DNA of 31,902 nt from an uncultured Bacillota bacterium (GCA_946540075.1 CAMNHZ010000004.1:1-31902); one strand, 5' to 3'; shown: positions 23,203 through 30,297, counted from the first letter of the stretch. Translations and numbers: made by a program. The notes: generated by a model not told the origin, from the sequence alone.

Positions 23203-23230
23203 ATTATAACAATGTTACGACAAATTCCAA
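23203..23230 (-). promoter_or_regulatory. Promoter of the 118-residue XRE gene
   Basis: TTGGAA (23225-23230), 16 bases, TATAAT (23203-23208) with TG one base upstream, minus strand. A TGTTA-N6-TAACA palindrome (23196-23211) covers the -10. Confidence 0.6.
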
Positions 23231-23235
23231 CAAAA

Positions 23236-23280
23236 TTAACTTGTAGATAATTTTTTGTGTTGAAATTAACCTGAAGTTAA
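23236..23280. promoter_or_regulatory. Two candidate operators for the divergent XRE pair
   Basis: TTAAC-N5-GTTAA (23266-23280) fills most of the spacer of the plus-strand promoter, and a near copy TTAAC-N5-GATAA lies at 23236-23250 between the two -35 boxes. Spacing between the starts of the two sites is 30 bases. Confidence 0.5.
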
Positions 23281-23288
23281 TGTATAAT
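23260..23288 (+). promoter_or_regulatory. Promoter of the 69-residue XRE gene
   Basis: TTGAAA (23260-23265), 17 bases, TATAAT (23283-23288). Confidence 0.7.
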
Positions 23289-23304
23289 TGTCATAGGTGA
23301 TACT

Positions 23305-23514
23305 ATGAATAAACTCAAACAATATCGAATAAACAACAACTATAGTTATGGTAAAATGAGTAAAATTTTAAATATCAGCAAAACCCATTATTGGCAAATA
23401 GAAAACAATCAAAGAAAACTATATTATGATATGGCCATTAAAATTGCTGATATATTTAAAACTAAACCAGATCAATTATTTTATGATGAAGTAAGAGTAA
23501 GGATTGATATTTAA
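23305..23514 (+). CDS. Small XRE-family helix-turn-helix protein (Cro-like)
   Basis: 69 residues, essentially one HTH domain: LKQYRINNNYSYGKMSKILN, ISKTHYWQIENNQRKL, then DMAIKIADIFKTKPDQLFYD. AGGTGATACT precedes the ATG. The length suits a Cro-like or antitoxin-like DNA-binding protein. It ends 4 bases inside the convergent ssb gene (tail-to-tail overlap, stops shared at TTTAATCC). No toxin, integrase or other phage gene is adjacent. Confidence 0.85.
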   Translation: MNKLKQYRINNNYSYGKMSKILNISKTHYWQIENNQRKLYYDMAIKIADIFKTKPDQLFYDEVRVRIDI

Positions 23515-23522
23515 TCCTTACT
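23496..23522 (+). terminator. Terminator of the Cro-like gene
   Basis: 10-bp stem AGTAAGGATT/AATCCTTACT with a 7-base loop, followed by TTTACTT. It covers the stop codons of both convergent genes. The minus-strand side has no T-run, so ssb may read through. Confidence 0.55.
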
Positions 23523-23840
23523 TTTACTTGATAAGAAAGTAACTTTATCTGCTACTACTTCCATAACTTTTTTTCTTATTTCTTCATCATCTTCAATTAT
23601 ATGCGTTCTTATATGGCCTTTCACACCAAGCAAATCTCCCTTTTTACAATATTCTACTGTGTTTTCGGCTATACCTCTCCATAATACACATGATATAAAA
23701 TCTGTGTCATATTCTCCATTAGCATTTTTATAACTTCTTGGAACTGCTAATGTTATACTAGCTAACTTATGACCATTTTCTGTTTCTTGTAATTCTGGAT
23801 CGCGCACTAATCTTCCAACTATTACAGTTTGATTTAGCAT
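23511..23840 (-). CDS. ssb: Short single-stranded DNA-binding protein without acidic tail
   Basis: 109 residues from the ATG at 23838-23840, 7 bases after AGGAGG; the in-frame GTG upstream lies inside the ribosome site region. One OB fold: LNQTVIVGRLVRDPELQET, ITLAVPRSYKN, DFISCVLWRGIAENTVEYCK. The chain ends right after the fold (TFLSSKSKD) and lacks the disordered linker and DDDIPF-type tip that recruits repair and replication partners. This resembles Bacillus SsbB, the competence-linked paralogue of about 113 residues, so a full-length SSB should exist elsewhere. Confidence 0.9.
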   Translation of the reverse strand: MLNQTVIVGRLVRDPELQETENGHKLASITLAVPRSYKNANGEYDTDFISCVLWRGIAENTVEYCKKGDLLGVKGHIRTHIIEDDEEIRKKVMEVVADKVTFLSSKSKD

Positions 23841-23863
23841 TACATTCCCTCCTTTCACAAACG

Positions 23864-23892
23864 ATAATAGACAATGTAAAAAGTTATTTCAA
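23864..23892 (-). promoter_or_regulatory. ssb promoter
   Basis: TTGAAA (23887-23892), 17 bases, TATTAT (23864-23869), minus strand. Confidence 0.65.
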
Positions 23893-23948
23893 ATAGCATT
23901 TTTTCTTCTATAGCAACATTTTTTTACAAATTTAATAAAAACTAAAAA

Positions 23949-23971
23949 AGACCAGCCTTTAAACTGTGTCT
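23949..23971 (-). terminator. Terminator of the sufB-lipoprotein unit
   Basis: AGAC-CAG stem with one bulged A paired to CTG-GTCT, followed by TTTTTT on the minus strand, about 40 bases past the lipoprotein stop. Confidence 0.7.
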
Positions 23972-24009
23972 TCTTTTTATTAAAAACTAAAAATTATACA
24001 TTCTTAAAA

Positions 24010-24327
24010 TTATCTACAATTTAACTTATATGAAACTGATTTAATACTAGAATCGTTATTATTTAATTTAAGAATAACTTTAGTTGAATCACTACATTTT
24101 TCTAGTTTTTTTAAATCATAAGTTGTTAATTTTGCTTGATTTGCTTTTCTTAACATTTTTAATTCTATTTCTGCCTCATCAACACCTGTGGCATACTTTT
24201 TCATAAACTTATTATAATAATCTTGACCATAATCATTTAATGACTTTTTATATTTTTCCTCTTTATTAAAACAACCTGATACTAATAACATCAATAACAT
24301 CATCATTACAATTATATTTTTTTTCAT
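24010..24327 (-). CDS. Small lipoprotein of unknown function
   Basis: 105 residues. Basic start MKKN, hydrophobic run and lipobox LLVSGC place the lipidated Cys at about residue 19, so the mature protein is about 87 residues on the outer face of the membrane. The mature part is Lys/Asp/Asn-rich with a Cys near 83 and one at the penultimate position, which could form a disulfide, in keeping with the thiol genes upstream. AGGAGG precedes the ATG. It follows sufB by 11 bases and shares its terminator, but a role in Fe-S assembly seems unlikely given its location. No family recognised. Confidence 0.8.
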   Translation of the reverse strand: MKKNIIVMMMLLMLLVSGCFNKEEKYKKSLNDYGQDYYNKFMKKYATGVDEAEIELKMLRKANQAKLTTYDLKKLEKCSDSTKVILKLNNNDSSIKSVSYKLNCR

Positions 24328-24338
24328 ATGTTATCCTC

Positions 24339-25661
24339 CTAAAAATAATTTTTTAATAATGCATTTAGTTCTACTGCATATTCCATAGGTAGTTCTTCTC
24401 TAAATCTATCTAAAAATCCCATTATTAATAATTCTTTTGCCTTTTCTTCATCAAGACCACGGCTCATTAGATAAAATAGTTTTTCTTCACTTATTTTCGA
24501 AACTGTTGCTTCATGATTTAAAAATGAAGTGTCGTTTTCAACAATATTTTGAGGTATAGTATCACTTTTAGAAATATCATCAAGTATTATCGTATCACAC
24601 TTTATTGTACTTTTAGAATTAATAGCTTTTTTTATTATTTTACATGTTCCACGATAAGATGCATTACCTCCATTTGCAGCAATACTTTTACTTATAATAT
24701 TACTTGTTGTATTTGGAGCTAAGTGAATCATTTTTGCACCTGTATCTTGGATTTGGTCATGAGTAGCAACTGCAATAGATATACAATTACCCTTAGCATA
24801 TTTTCCATTCAATATACATGCTGGATACTTCATATTAACTTTTGAACCTATATTTCCGTCTATCCATTCCATTAATCCACTTTCTTCTACTATGGCACGT
24901 TTTGTGACTAAATTATAAACATTACTTGACCAATTTTGAATAGTTGTATATCTACACTTAGCATTCTTAGCAACATATATTTCTACAACAGCAGCATGTA
25001 ATGAATCAGTAGTATAAGTAGGCGCAGTACAACCTTCCATATAATGAAGTTCACTACCCTCATCAACAATTATAATAGTTCTTTCAAATTGTCCCATATT
25101 TCTACTATTTATTCTAAAATAACTTTGTAAAGGTCTATCTATCTTTGTATGAGGTGGAATATATATAAAAGTTCCTCCAGACCACACTGCACCATTTAGA
25201 GCTGTATATTTATTTTCATCATATTTTACTAATTTATTAAAATACTTTTTAAATAAATCAGGATACTTTTTTAATGCTGTATCAGTGTCACAAAAAATAA
25301 TATTTTTAGATTCAAGTTCTTTTATCATGTTATGATAAATAACTTCACTTTCATATTGAGCACCCACACCAGCTAAATATTTTTGTTCTGCTTCAGGAAG
25401 TCCTATTTTATCAAATTCATCTTTTATATCTTTTGGAATATCATCCCAACTATTTTCCACTTTATCAGTTAGCCTTTTATAATAATGTATGGTATCAAAA
25501 TCTATACTTAATTCGGGTCCGAATTTTGGATTAGAAAAAGAATCAAACGACTTATATGATTGTACTCTAAAATCAGTCATCCATTTAGGTTCCTGTTTAA
25601 TTTTAGATATTTCACGAACTATTTTTTCGCTTATTCCTGTATTTATAACCTTATTTTTCAT
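24339..25661 (-). CDS. sufB: Fe-S cluster scaffold SufB
   Basis: 440 residues from the ATG at 25659-25661 after GGTGAG; other SufB proteins are about 465-495. Core of the SufBCD complex on which iron-sulfur clusters are built. The beta-helix region is clear: GGTFIYIPPHTKIDRPLQSY, IVDEGSELHYMEGCTAPTY, NAKCRYTTIQNWSSNVYNL, and the C-terminal helical part SFLNHEATVSKISEEKLFYL and SRGLDEEKAKELLIMGFL. These distinguish SufB from SufD. A TATAAT at 25680-25685 just upstream may be its -10; the -35 is poor. sufC and sufD are not in this window; the preceding gene is an unknown protein with its own terminator. Confidence 0.93.
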   Translation of the reverse strand: MKNKVINTGISEKIVREISKIKQEPKWMTDFRVQSYKSFDSFSNPKFGPELSIDFDTIHYYKRLTDKVENSWDDIPKDIKDEFDKIGLPEAEQKYLAGVGAQYESEVIYHNMIKELESKNIIFCDTDTALKKYPDLFKKYFNKLVKYDENKYTALNGAVWSGGTFIYIPPHTKIDRPLQSYFRINSRNMGQFERTIIIVDEGSELHYMEGCTAPTYTTDSLHAAVVEIYVAKNAKCRYTTIQNWSSNVYNLVTKRAIVEESGLMEWIDGNIGSKVNMKYPACILNGKYAKGNCISIAVATHDQIQDTGAKMIHLAPNTTSNIISKSIAANGGNASYRGTCKIIKKAINSKSTIKCDTIILDDISKSDTIPQNIVENDTSFLNHEATVSKISEEKLFYLMSRGLDEEKAKELLIMGFLDRFREELPMEYAVELNALLKNYF

Positions 25662-25703
25662 ACCACTCACCATTAATATATTATACTAAAAAACATATAA
25701 AAT

Positions 25704-25734
25704 AAAAAGAGATTTACTACAATTATCTCTTTTT
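25704..25734 (-). terminator. Terminator of the sufU-unknown unit
   Basis: 10-bp stem (25704-25713 with 25725-25734), 11-base loop, then TTTTTATTTT on the minus strand; the 5' arm holds the stop codon of the unknown gene. Confidence 0.75.
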
Positions 25735-26649
25735 TGTCAACAATTTATTATTGTTTTTATAATTTTGTTTATATTCTTTATACAAATTAATTATTAGCTC
25801 TTTTTGAGTATCATTATACTTTGAAAGATCAATTTTTTCTAATTTATTAATATATTGTTTAGGTATACTTGATAATATAGACTCACCAATACGATAATAT
25901 TGTTCATCAGATAAATCTTTATTTAATATATCTAAAACTTCGAATAAGAAATCTTTATCTATTAATGATCTTCCATAAAGAATTCCATTTTTTTCTTCAA
26001 GAACAACAGGCTCATTTTTATTTATTACAGAAAACTTTGTTTTTCTTTTTCTACCAGGATTTTCTTTTGAATTATATTCACAATAAGTAGGTAAACAAAT
26101 TTCTGCTAACATAACATTTTCTTCAATATCATATTCCACAGTTTTCTTATAATCAGCATTTTCCCTTAAATAAGAACTATAATCTATAACTCTATCTAAT
26201 TCTAAATCGTTAGTAAGTTTAATAAAACCTCTAACATTAGTATACAAATCTTCTAAATCACTAAAATCTTCTTTTAATGATATAATATCATATTGATTTA
26301 AATTTTTAAAAAAATCATAAGACAATTGATTATCTAAATAAGCAAAGTTCTTTTCTCCTCTAATATATTCTAAATCAGATTTATCAATTCGAAAACTATC
26401 ATTATTTTCAACAACTTTAAAACTATCACCACTATAAATATCAACCGCATATTTATTACCATTTTGTTCATATACATAAGCCACTGTTACATACTTAAAT
26501 GATGCCGATCTATCCTTCCAATCACATACAATTATTGAATTAAACTTTTTAAATAATTCATTTATATTCTTAACTTTGTATTTTTTTTCAATTTTCTTAA
26601 TTTCTTTTGAATACTTAGCATAATCTTTATCAAACAATTCTTTAAACAT
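25723..26649 (-). CDS. Unknown 308-residue protein downstream of sufU
   Basis: I do not recognise this protein. It starts at the ATG at 26647-26649, one base after the sufU stop; an in-frame GTG three codons earlier would overlap sufU. Soluble, no signal or membrane helix, rich in Lys, Asp, Asn, Tyr and Phe. Residues about 1-110 look mixed alpha/beta (FNSIIVCDWKDRSASFKYVT, YVYEQNGNKYAVDIYSGDSF), 115-190 helical, 190-240 beta (MLAEICLPTYCEYNSKENPG, FSVINKNEPVVLEEKNG), and the C-terminus helical and basic. Two cysteines near 184 and 189 are not in a metal-binding motif. Coupling to sufU suggests, without proving, a link to Fe-S assembly. Confidence 0.75.
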   Translation of the reverse strand: MFKELFDKDYAKYSKEIKKIEKKYKVKNINELFKKFNSIIVCDWKDRSASFKYVTVAYVYEQNGNKYAVDIYSGDSFKVVENNDSFRIDKSDLEYIRGEKNFAYLDNQLSYDFFKNLNQYDIISLKEDFSDLEDLYTNVRGFIKLTNDLELDRVIDYSSYLRENADYKKTVEYDIEENVMLAEICLPTYCEYNSKENPGRKRKTKFSVINKNEPVVLEEKNGILYGRSLIDKDFLFEVLDILNKDLSDEQYYRIGESILSSIPKQYINKLEKIDLSKYNDTQKELIINLYKEYKQNYKNNNKLLTKKR

Positions 26650-26650
26650 A

Positions 26651-27079
26651 CTATTCACTTTCTTTCTGATTTATTATTTTTTCAATTCCCCACCATGGAA
26701 GCAAAGCACATTTTTTTCGATTAGGTTGTTTATATATATCATCATAAACAATTGCTTGTTCTAATACTTCCTCATCATATTCTTTTTCATCAATCATTTT
26801 AACAAATTCTGCTATAATTTCTTTTGATTTTTCGATATTCTTACCTTTTAATGTTTCTATCATTATAGATGTTGAACTTGTACATATTGCACATGCTTCT
26901 CCATCGAATCTAATATCCGTAATCTTATTATCATCAATTTTTGCCATTAGATTAATTTCATCAATACAACTATCATTATTTGTGTTTGACTTTAAATAAC
27001 TAGTATCATCTATTAAACCTTTACCACGCGGATTCTGATAATGATCTAGGATGATTTCACGTTTAATTTTCTGATCCAT
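26651..27079 (-). CDS. sufU: SufU, zinc-dependent sulfur transfer protein
   Basis: 142 residues from the ATG at 27077-27079, 6 bases after GAGGAGG. In Firmicutes SufU takes persulfide sulfur from the cysteine desulfurase and passes it to SufBCD. Ligands expected for zinc are present: Cys38 and Asp40 (DSCIDEI), Cys63 (GEACAIC) and Cys124 (RKKCALLPW); the first motif lacks the usual Gly after Cys. Cys66 is extra. The preceding REIILDHYQNPRGKG is the standard start of SufU. It has its own promoter and is followed by the unknown 308-residue gene. Confidence 0.92.
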   Translation of the reverse strand: MDQKIKREIILDHYQNPRGKGLIDDTSYLKSNTNNDSCIDEINLMAKIDDNKITDIRFDGEACAICTSSTSIMIETLKGKNIEKSKEIIAEFVKMIDEKEYDEEVLEQAIVYDDIYKQPNRKKCALLPWWGIEKIINQKESE

Positions 27080-27113
27080 GCAAATCCTCCTCTTCACTCT
27101 ATTAGTACCGTAT

Positions 27114-27142
27114 ATTATATATCATAATCACTAAAAAATCAA
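27114..27142 (-). promoter_or_regulatory. sufU promoter
   Basis: TTGATT (27137-27142), 17 bases, TATAAT (27114-27119), minus strand, directly behind the spoVS terminator. Confidence 0.7.
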
Positions 27143-27150
27143 ACTAAAAA

Positions 27151-27169
27151 AAGAAAACAAAGTTTTCTT
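27151..27169 (-). terminator. Terminator of the desulfurase-spoVS run
   Basis: AAGAAAAC/GTTTTCTT stem with a 3-base loop, then TTTTT on the minus strand; overlaps the spoVS stop. Confidence 0.7.
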
Positions 27170-27428
27170 ATCTTGTCTCAACTATTAGTTTTATGGCTGT
27201 TCTATCTTCGCCATCAATTACTATATCAGTAAAAGCAGGAATACATACAAGATTTTTTCCACTTGGCGCAACAAACCCCCTTGCAATAGCTATTGCTTTT
27301 ATTGCTTGATTTAAAGCACCAGCACCTATTGCTTGAATTTCAACATTACCTTTCTCTCTAAATACATTAGCAAGTGCTCCTGCAACTGAATTTGGATTTG
27401 ATTTAGATGAAACTTTAAGTGTTTCCAT
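27168..27428 (-). CDS. spoVS: SpoVS-family protein
   Basis: 86 residues, the normal SpoVS length, starting METLKVSSKSNPNSVAGALA with the conserved core VEIQAIGAGALNQAIKAIAI and IPAFTDI. SpoVS is an Alba-fold small protein, probably nucleic-acid binding, that affects septation and coat formation in Bacillus sporulation; it is also kept in many non-sporulating relatives. The site GAGAGG is 11 bases from the ATG, longer than usual, and is buried in a 16-bp hairpin (27434-27478). It lies between the thioredoxin-CcdA gene and sufU. Confidence 0.93.
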   Translation of the reverse strand: METLKVSSKSNPNSVAGALANVFREKGNVEIQAIGAGALNQAIKAIAIARGFVAPSGKNLVCIPAFTDIVIDGEDRTAIKLIVETR

Positions 27429-27433
27429 GATTA

Positions 27434-27478
27434 CTCATTCCTCTCTTTCAAAATAATTTTATGAAAAAAAAGAATGAG
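27434..27478 (-). promoter_or_regulatory. 16-bp RNA hairpin covering the spoVS ribosome binding site
   Basis: In the minus transcript CUCAUUCUUUUUUUUC (27478-27463) pairs over all 16 bases with GAAAGAGAGGAAUGAG (27449-27434), using three G-U pairs, around a 13-base AT-rich loop. The GAGAGG site of spoVS is in the 3' arm. No U-run follows, so it is not a standard terminator. Confidence 0.6.
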
Positions 27479-27484
27479 ATATGC

Positions 27485-28729
27485 TTAAAAATTAAACATT
27501 ATCCATTCTGGTTTTAAAATTAATAATAGACCTATTATAATCATAATTGCTCCACCTATTAAATTAGAATACTTACCAAACTTAGTACTTATTCCTTTTA
27601 GATTAAATGTAATAACTGCAATTGTAAATACTATAATATCGTCTAACATATAAAACAATGTATATATTAATAAATAAATAATTCTATAAATACCTGTAAC
27701 TTTATTAAGTGCTAATATCTCAGCAAATATTGCAGGGAATCCTAAAGAACATGCTAACTCAACAAGATTAACAGATGCTGCAAGTCCAATAATTCCTATC
27801 AAAGCAATAATCATATTATCTGTTGTAGAGAATTTTTTGATTTTACTAAACATCGTTTTTCTCTTTTTATCATCTATTACATGACATCCATCATCTTTTA
27901 GTGTTTTAATATAAGTTCTAATATTTAGTATACCAGCTATTATAGCCACAATAGCAATAAGACGTCTTATCCATGTTACTCCAGTCATACTTAATGCAAA
28001 ATTAATTCCTAACATAGATAAAAAGTAAACTAATCCTGAGGTAAAAAGAAAAGCAAATCCAAGAATAAACATTTTCTTTCGATCATTTAATCCTATTAAT
28101 ATATTTATCAAGAATAATAATACCCACATAGCACAAGGATTAAAACCATCTACTATTCCCAATATTATTGTCACTATAGGAAGTGAAACTTTCTTAGCAT
28201 CTACATTACCAATAATAGGTAAATTATATTTATTTTTATTATTATCTTTTTCATCAACATAATCTTTTGTTTTATCAGTATCAGTATCAGCTTTTATGAC
28301 ACCTTTACCAAGGTACCCATTAAGCATATTTACAATTTTTGTTTTAGTATAATCATTATATCCAGATATATAATTATCACCAATAACAGTGAAAGGTACT
28401 CCTCTTGATGTTGAACTAAATTCTTTTTTAGCACTATCCATCATATCGGCATTAACAGCATTGTACCAAGTTTCATAGCGATATATATTAATATAGTCTT
28501 TATTCTTTTCCTCAAGCTCATCTAAAAATTCATTTTCTTTCGCACAATGAGGACAACCTTCTCCATAGAAAAAATAAATATTTACCTTATCATTTTCCAC
28601 CTTAGCATCAGTTAATTTAGATAATCTATCAGTATAACTATGATTTAAAGCTAATGTGTTTGCTGGAAGCATGAAAAGCGTAAATAACGCTACAAAAATT
28701 ATTAATAATTTTCTTCTAAACATACTCAT
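27485..28729 (-). CDS. Exported thioredoxin domain fused to a CcdA/DsbD-like membrane domain
   Basis: 414 residues from the ATG at 28727-28729 (AGGAG 6 bases upstream). A signal or anchor helix (about 8-28) leads to a thioredoxin-fold domain with GEGCPHC (Cys59, Cys62) and the cis-Pro segment SRGVPFTVIG, an Asp/Lys-rich linker (145-170), then about six membrane helices with GIVDGFNPCAMWVLLFLINI (Cys199) and NLVELACSLGFPA (Cys327), the Cys pair of CcdA/DsbD transporters. Such proteins carry electrons from cytoplasmic thioredoxin across the membrane to external thiols. Here carrier and external thioredoxin are one chain, as in DsbD but with the order reversed and only one soluble domain. It overlaps the small thioredoxin gene upstream by 14 bases, a likely electron donor. 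Confidence 0.85.
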   Translation of the reverse strand: MSMFRRKLLIIFVALFTLFMLPANTLALNHSYTDRLSKLTDAKVENDKVNIYFFYGEGCPHCAKENEFLDELEEKNKDYINIYRYETWYNAVNADMMDSAKKEFSSTSRGVPFTVIGDNYISGYNDYTKTKIVNMLNGYLGKGVIKADTDTDKTKDYVDEKDNNKNKYNLPIIGNVDAKKVSLPIVTIILGIVDGFNPCAMWVLLFLINILIGLNDRKKMFILGFAFLFTSGLVYFLSMLGINFALSMTGVTWIRRLIAIVAIIAGILNIRTYIKTLKDDGCHVIDDKKRKTMFSKIKKFSTTDNMIIALIGIIGLAASVNLVELACSLGFPAIFAEILALNKVTGIYRIIYLLIYTLFYMLDDIIVFTIAVITFNLKGISTKFGKYSNLIGGAIMIIIGLLLILKPEWIMFNF

Positions 28730-28976
28730 CAATTACTCCTTTTATTTCTTCATATTTTTTTTCACCGACTAATCTTTTTACTTCAACACCATCTTGAATA
28801 AATATCATTACCGGTAAAACATCTCCTACATTATATTTCTTTACTTCGTCTTCATCCATATCATAATCTAACGTAGTAATATCTAAATCCGGATAATCAA
28901 TTAAAATTTTATTCCAAACATTATTAACGACTAAACAAGCAGGACACCATACTGCATTTATTTTAATTATTTTCAT
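28716..28976 (-). CDS. Small thioredoxin-like protein
   Basis: 86 residues from the ATG at 28974-28976 (AGGTG 6 bases upstream; the earlier in-frame GTG lies inside that site). Active site AVWCPACLV (Cys11, Cys14) and cis-Pro in GDVLPVMIF (about residue 57). Shorter than classic thioredoxin (about 105) and with CPAC instead of CGPC. No signal peptide, so cytoplasmic. Gene overlaps with the cysteine desulfurase (14 bases) and the thioredoxin-CcdA fusion (14 bases) on either side show tight coupling. It may feed electrons to the membrane fusion or reduce the desulfurase persulfide; both are inference. Confidence 0.88.
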   Translation of the reverse strand: MKIIKINAVWCPACLVVNNVWNKILIDYPDLDITTLDYDMDEDEVKKYNVGDVLPVMIFIQDGVEVKRLVGEKKYEEIKGVIDEYV

Positions 28977-30093
28977 GTTTTTCACCTAATTCATTATATA
29001 CTTTATCAAATTTAACAATAAACTCTTCAAGTTCTTTTTTTGTTGTAATAGGTGACAAACTTATTCTAACACTACTTTTAGCACGCTCTTGATCATTAGT
29101 AAGACTTAAAACAGAGGCAGATACGCTATTATTTAAAGAACAAGCAGTTTGTGTAGATATATATATATCTTCTAACTCCAATGCGTGTTGAACATCTTGT
29201 GGCTTATAACCTATAATACTAATATTTAAAATATATGGTAACGCCTGTTCATCACTGTTGATTCTAACTCTATTGTATTTTTTTAATTCTTCTCTTAAAT
29301 ATTTATTTAAATCTAATACATAGTTATAATTTTTTATCCTATTTTTTATACCTTTTTCTAAAGCAAGTTCAAAAGAAGCTATTAGTGCAGGTGTTGGGGT
29401 TCCACTACGATATACAGTTGTACTTGCACCACCATGTATTAATGGTTCTAACTTTATATTTTCTTTTTTTATAAGAATACCTATACCACGTATACCATAA
29501 AGTTTTTGTGGTGTAAAAACAGCTAAATCAATATTTTCTAAATTGAAATCTAACTTAGTAATTCCTTGTGTTAAATCAACATGGAAATAGCAATTTGGAT
29601 ACTCTTTTAATAATTCACCTATTTGTTCTATTGGTTCTATTATACCTATTTCACTATTAACAGCAGTTATACTAACTAAAACAGTATCATCTCTAAGTAA
29701 TCTTTTTAAATCATCAATATCTACTCTTCCATACTTATCAGATTTAACAAAATCAACATCATATCCTTTTCTTTGTAAATAACCAATTGGTCCTGTTACT
29801 GATGAATGTTCAAAACGAGTTGTTATTATATGTTTACCAGGATTAGCTTCACAAATCCCTTTTATTGCTAAATTATTTGATTCACTTGCTCCACTAGTAT
29901 AAATAATTTCATTTGGCTTTATATTTAATAAACTAGCAATATTATTTGTACAATCATCTATAATTTTTTTTGCAGCTAAACCAAGTTTATGCTTTGAATT
30001 TGGATTAGCGGGATAATTAGTACTAACCTCTACAAATCTATCTAAAATCTCCTTATCAACAGGAGTTGCAGCACTATAATCTAAATATATCAT
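28963..30093 (-). CDS. Cysteine desulfurase (NifS/IscS-like)
   Basis: 376 residues. PLP enzyme releasing sulfur from cysteine as a persulfide for Fe-S clusters and tRNA thiolation. MIYLDYSAATPVDKEIL start, YTSGASESNNLAIKG, HVDLTQ (PLP-binding Asp), the PLP lysine Lys197 in FTPQKLYGIRGIG, and the mobile loop Cys318 in STQTACSLNNSVSASVLSL. The loop type is IscS/NifS class I rather than the SufS class II that normally pairs with SufU. In most relatives the residue before the lysine is His (SxHK); here it is Gln196. AAGGTGATAAT precedes the ATG. First gene of the run with thioredoxin, thioredoxin-CcdA and spoVS. Confidence 0.93.
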   Translation of the reverse strand: MIYLDYSAATPVDKEILDRFVEVSTNYPANPNSKHKLGLAAKKIIDDCTNNIASLLNIKPNEIIYTSGASESNNLAIKGICEANPGKHIITTRFEHSSVTGPIGYLQRKGYDVDFVKSDKYGRVDIDDLKRLLRDDTVLVSITAVNSEIGIIEPIEQIGELLKEYPNCYFHVDLTQGITKLDFNLENIDLAVFTPQKLYGIRGIGILIKKENIKLEPLIHGGASTTVYRSGTPTPALIASFELALEKGIKNRIKNYNYVLDLNKYLREELKKYNRVRINSDEQALPYILNISIIGYKPQDVQHALELEDIYISTQTACSLNNSVSASVLSLTNDQERAKSSVRISLSPITTKKELEEFIVKFDKVYNELGEKHENN

Positions 30094-30109
30094 ATTATCA
30101 CCTTCACAT

Positions 30110-30137
30110 ATAGTATTTTATCATATTTTCATAACAA
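30110..30137 (-). promoter_or_regulatory. Possible promoter of the cysteine desulfurase operon
   Basis: TTGTTA (30132-30137), 16 bases, TACTAT (30110-30115), minus strand; both boxes are imperfect. Confidence 0.4.
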
Positions 30138-30173
30138 CTTAAATAAAAAAACTAATACTTTTATTTATAATAA

Positions 30174-30200
30174 AAAAGTCCACATAAGATATGAACTTTT
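30174..30200 (-). terminator. Terminator of the five-tRNA operon
   Basis: 11-bp stem AAAAGUUCAUA/UGUGGACUUUU (with G-U pairs) around a 5-base loop, then UUAUU, about 20 bases past tRNA-Pro on the minus strand. Confidence 0.75.
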
Positions 30201-30220
30201 ATTTGTTTCAAAATAATTAA

Positions 30221-30297
30221 TGGTCGGGAAAACAGGATTTGAACCTGCAACCCCTTGGTCCCAAACCAAGTGCTCTACCAAGTTGAGCCATTTCCCG
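30221..30297 (-). tRNA. tRNA-Pro (anticodon TGG)
   Basis: 77 bases with encoded CCA. Acceptor CGGGAAA/TTTTCCCG region, anticodon arm CTTGG-TTTGGGA-CCAAG, T-loop GGTTCAAATCC. Last gene of the operon Ser-fMet-Asp-Phe-Pro in transcription order. Confidence 0.95.

Noticed and set aside
23175..23514. Prophage or toxin-antitoxin module at the XRE pair
   Set aside because: No integrase, structural, toxin or att-like repeat is adjacent; rluB, ssb and a lipoprotein flank it.
24339..25661. SufD instead of SufB
   Set aside because: EGCTAPTY, the NWSSNVYNL segment and the SRGLDEEKA C-terminus fit SufB; SufD lacks the first and differs in the last.
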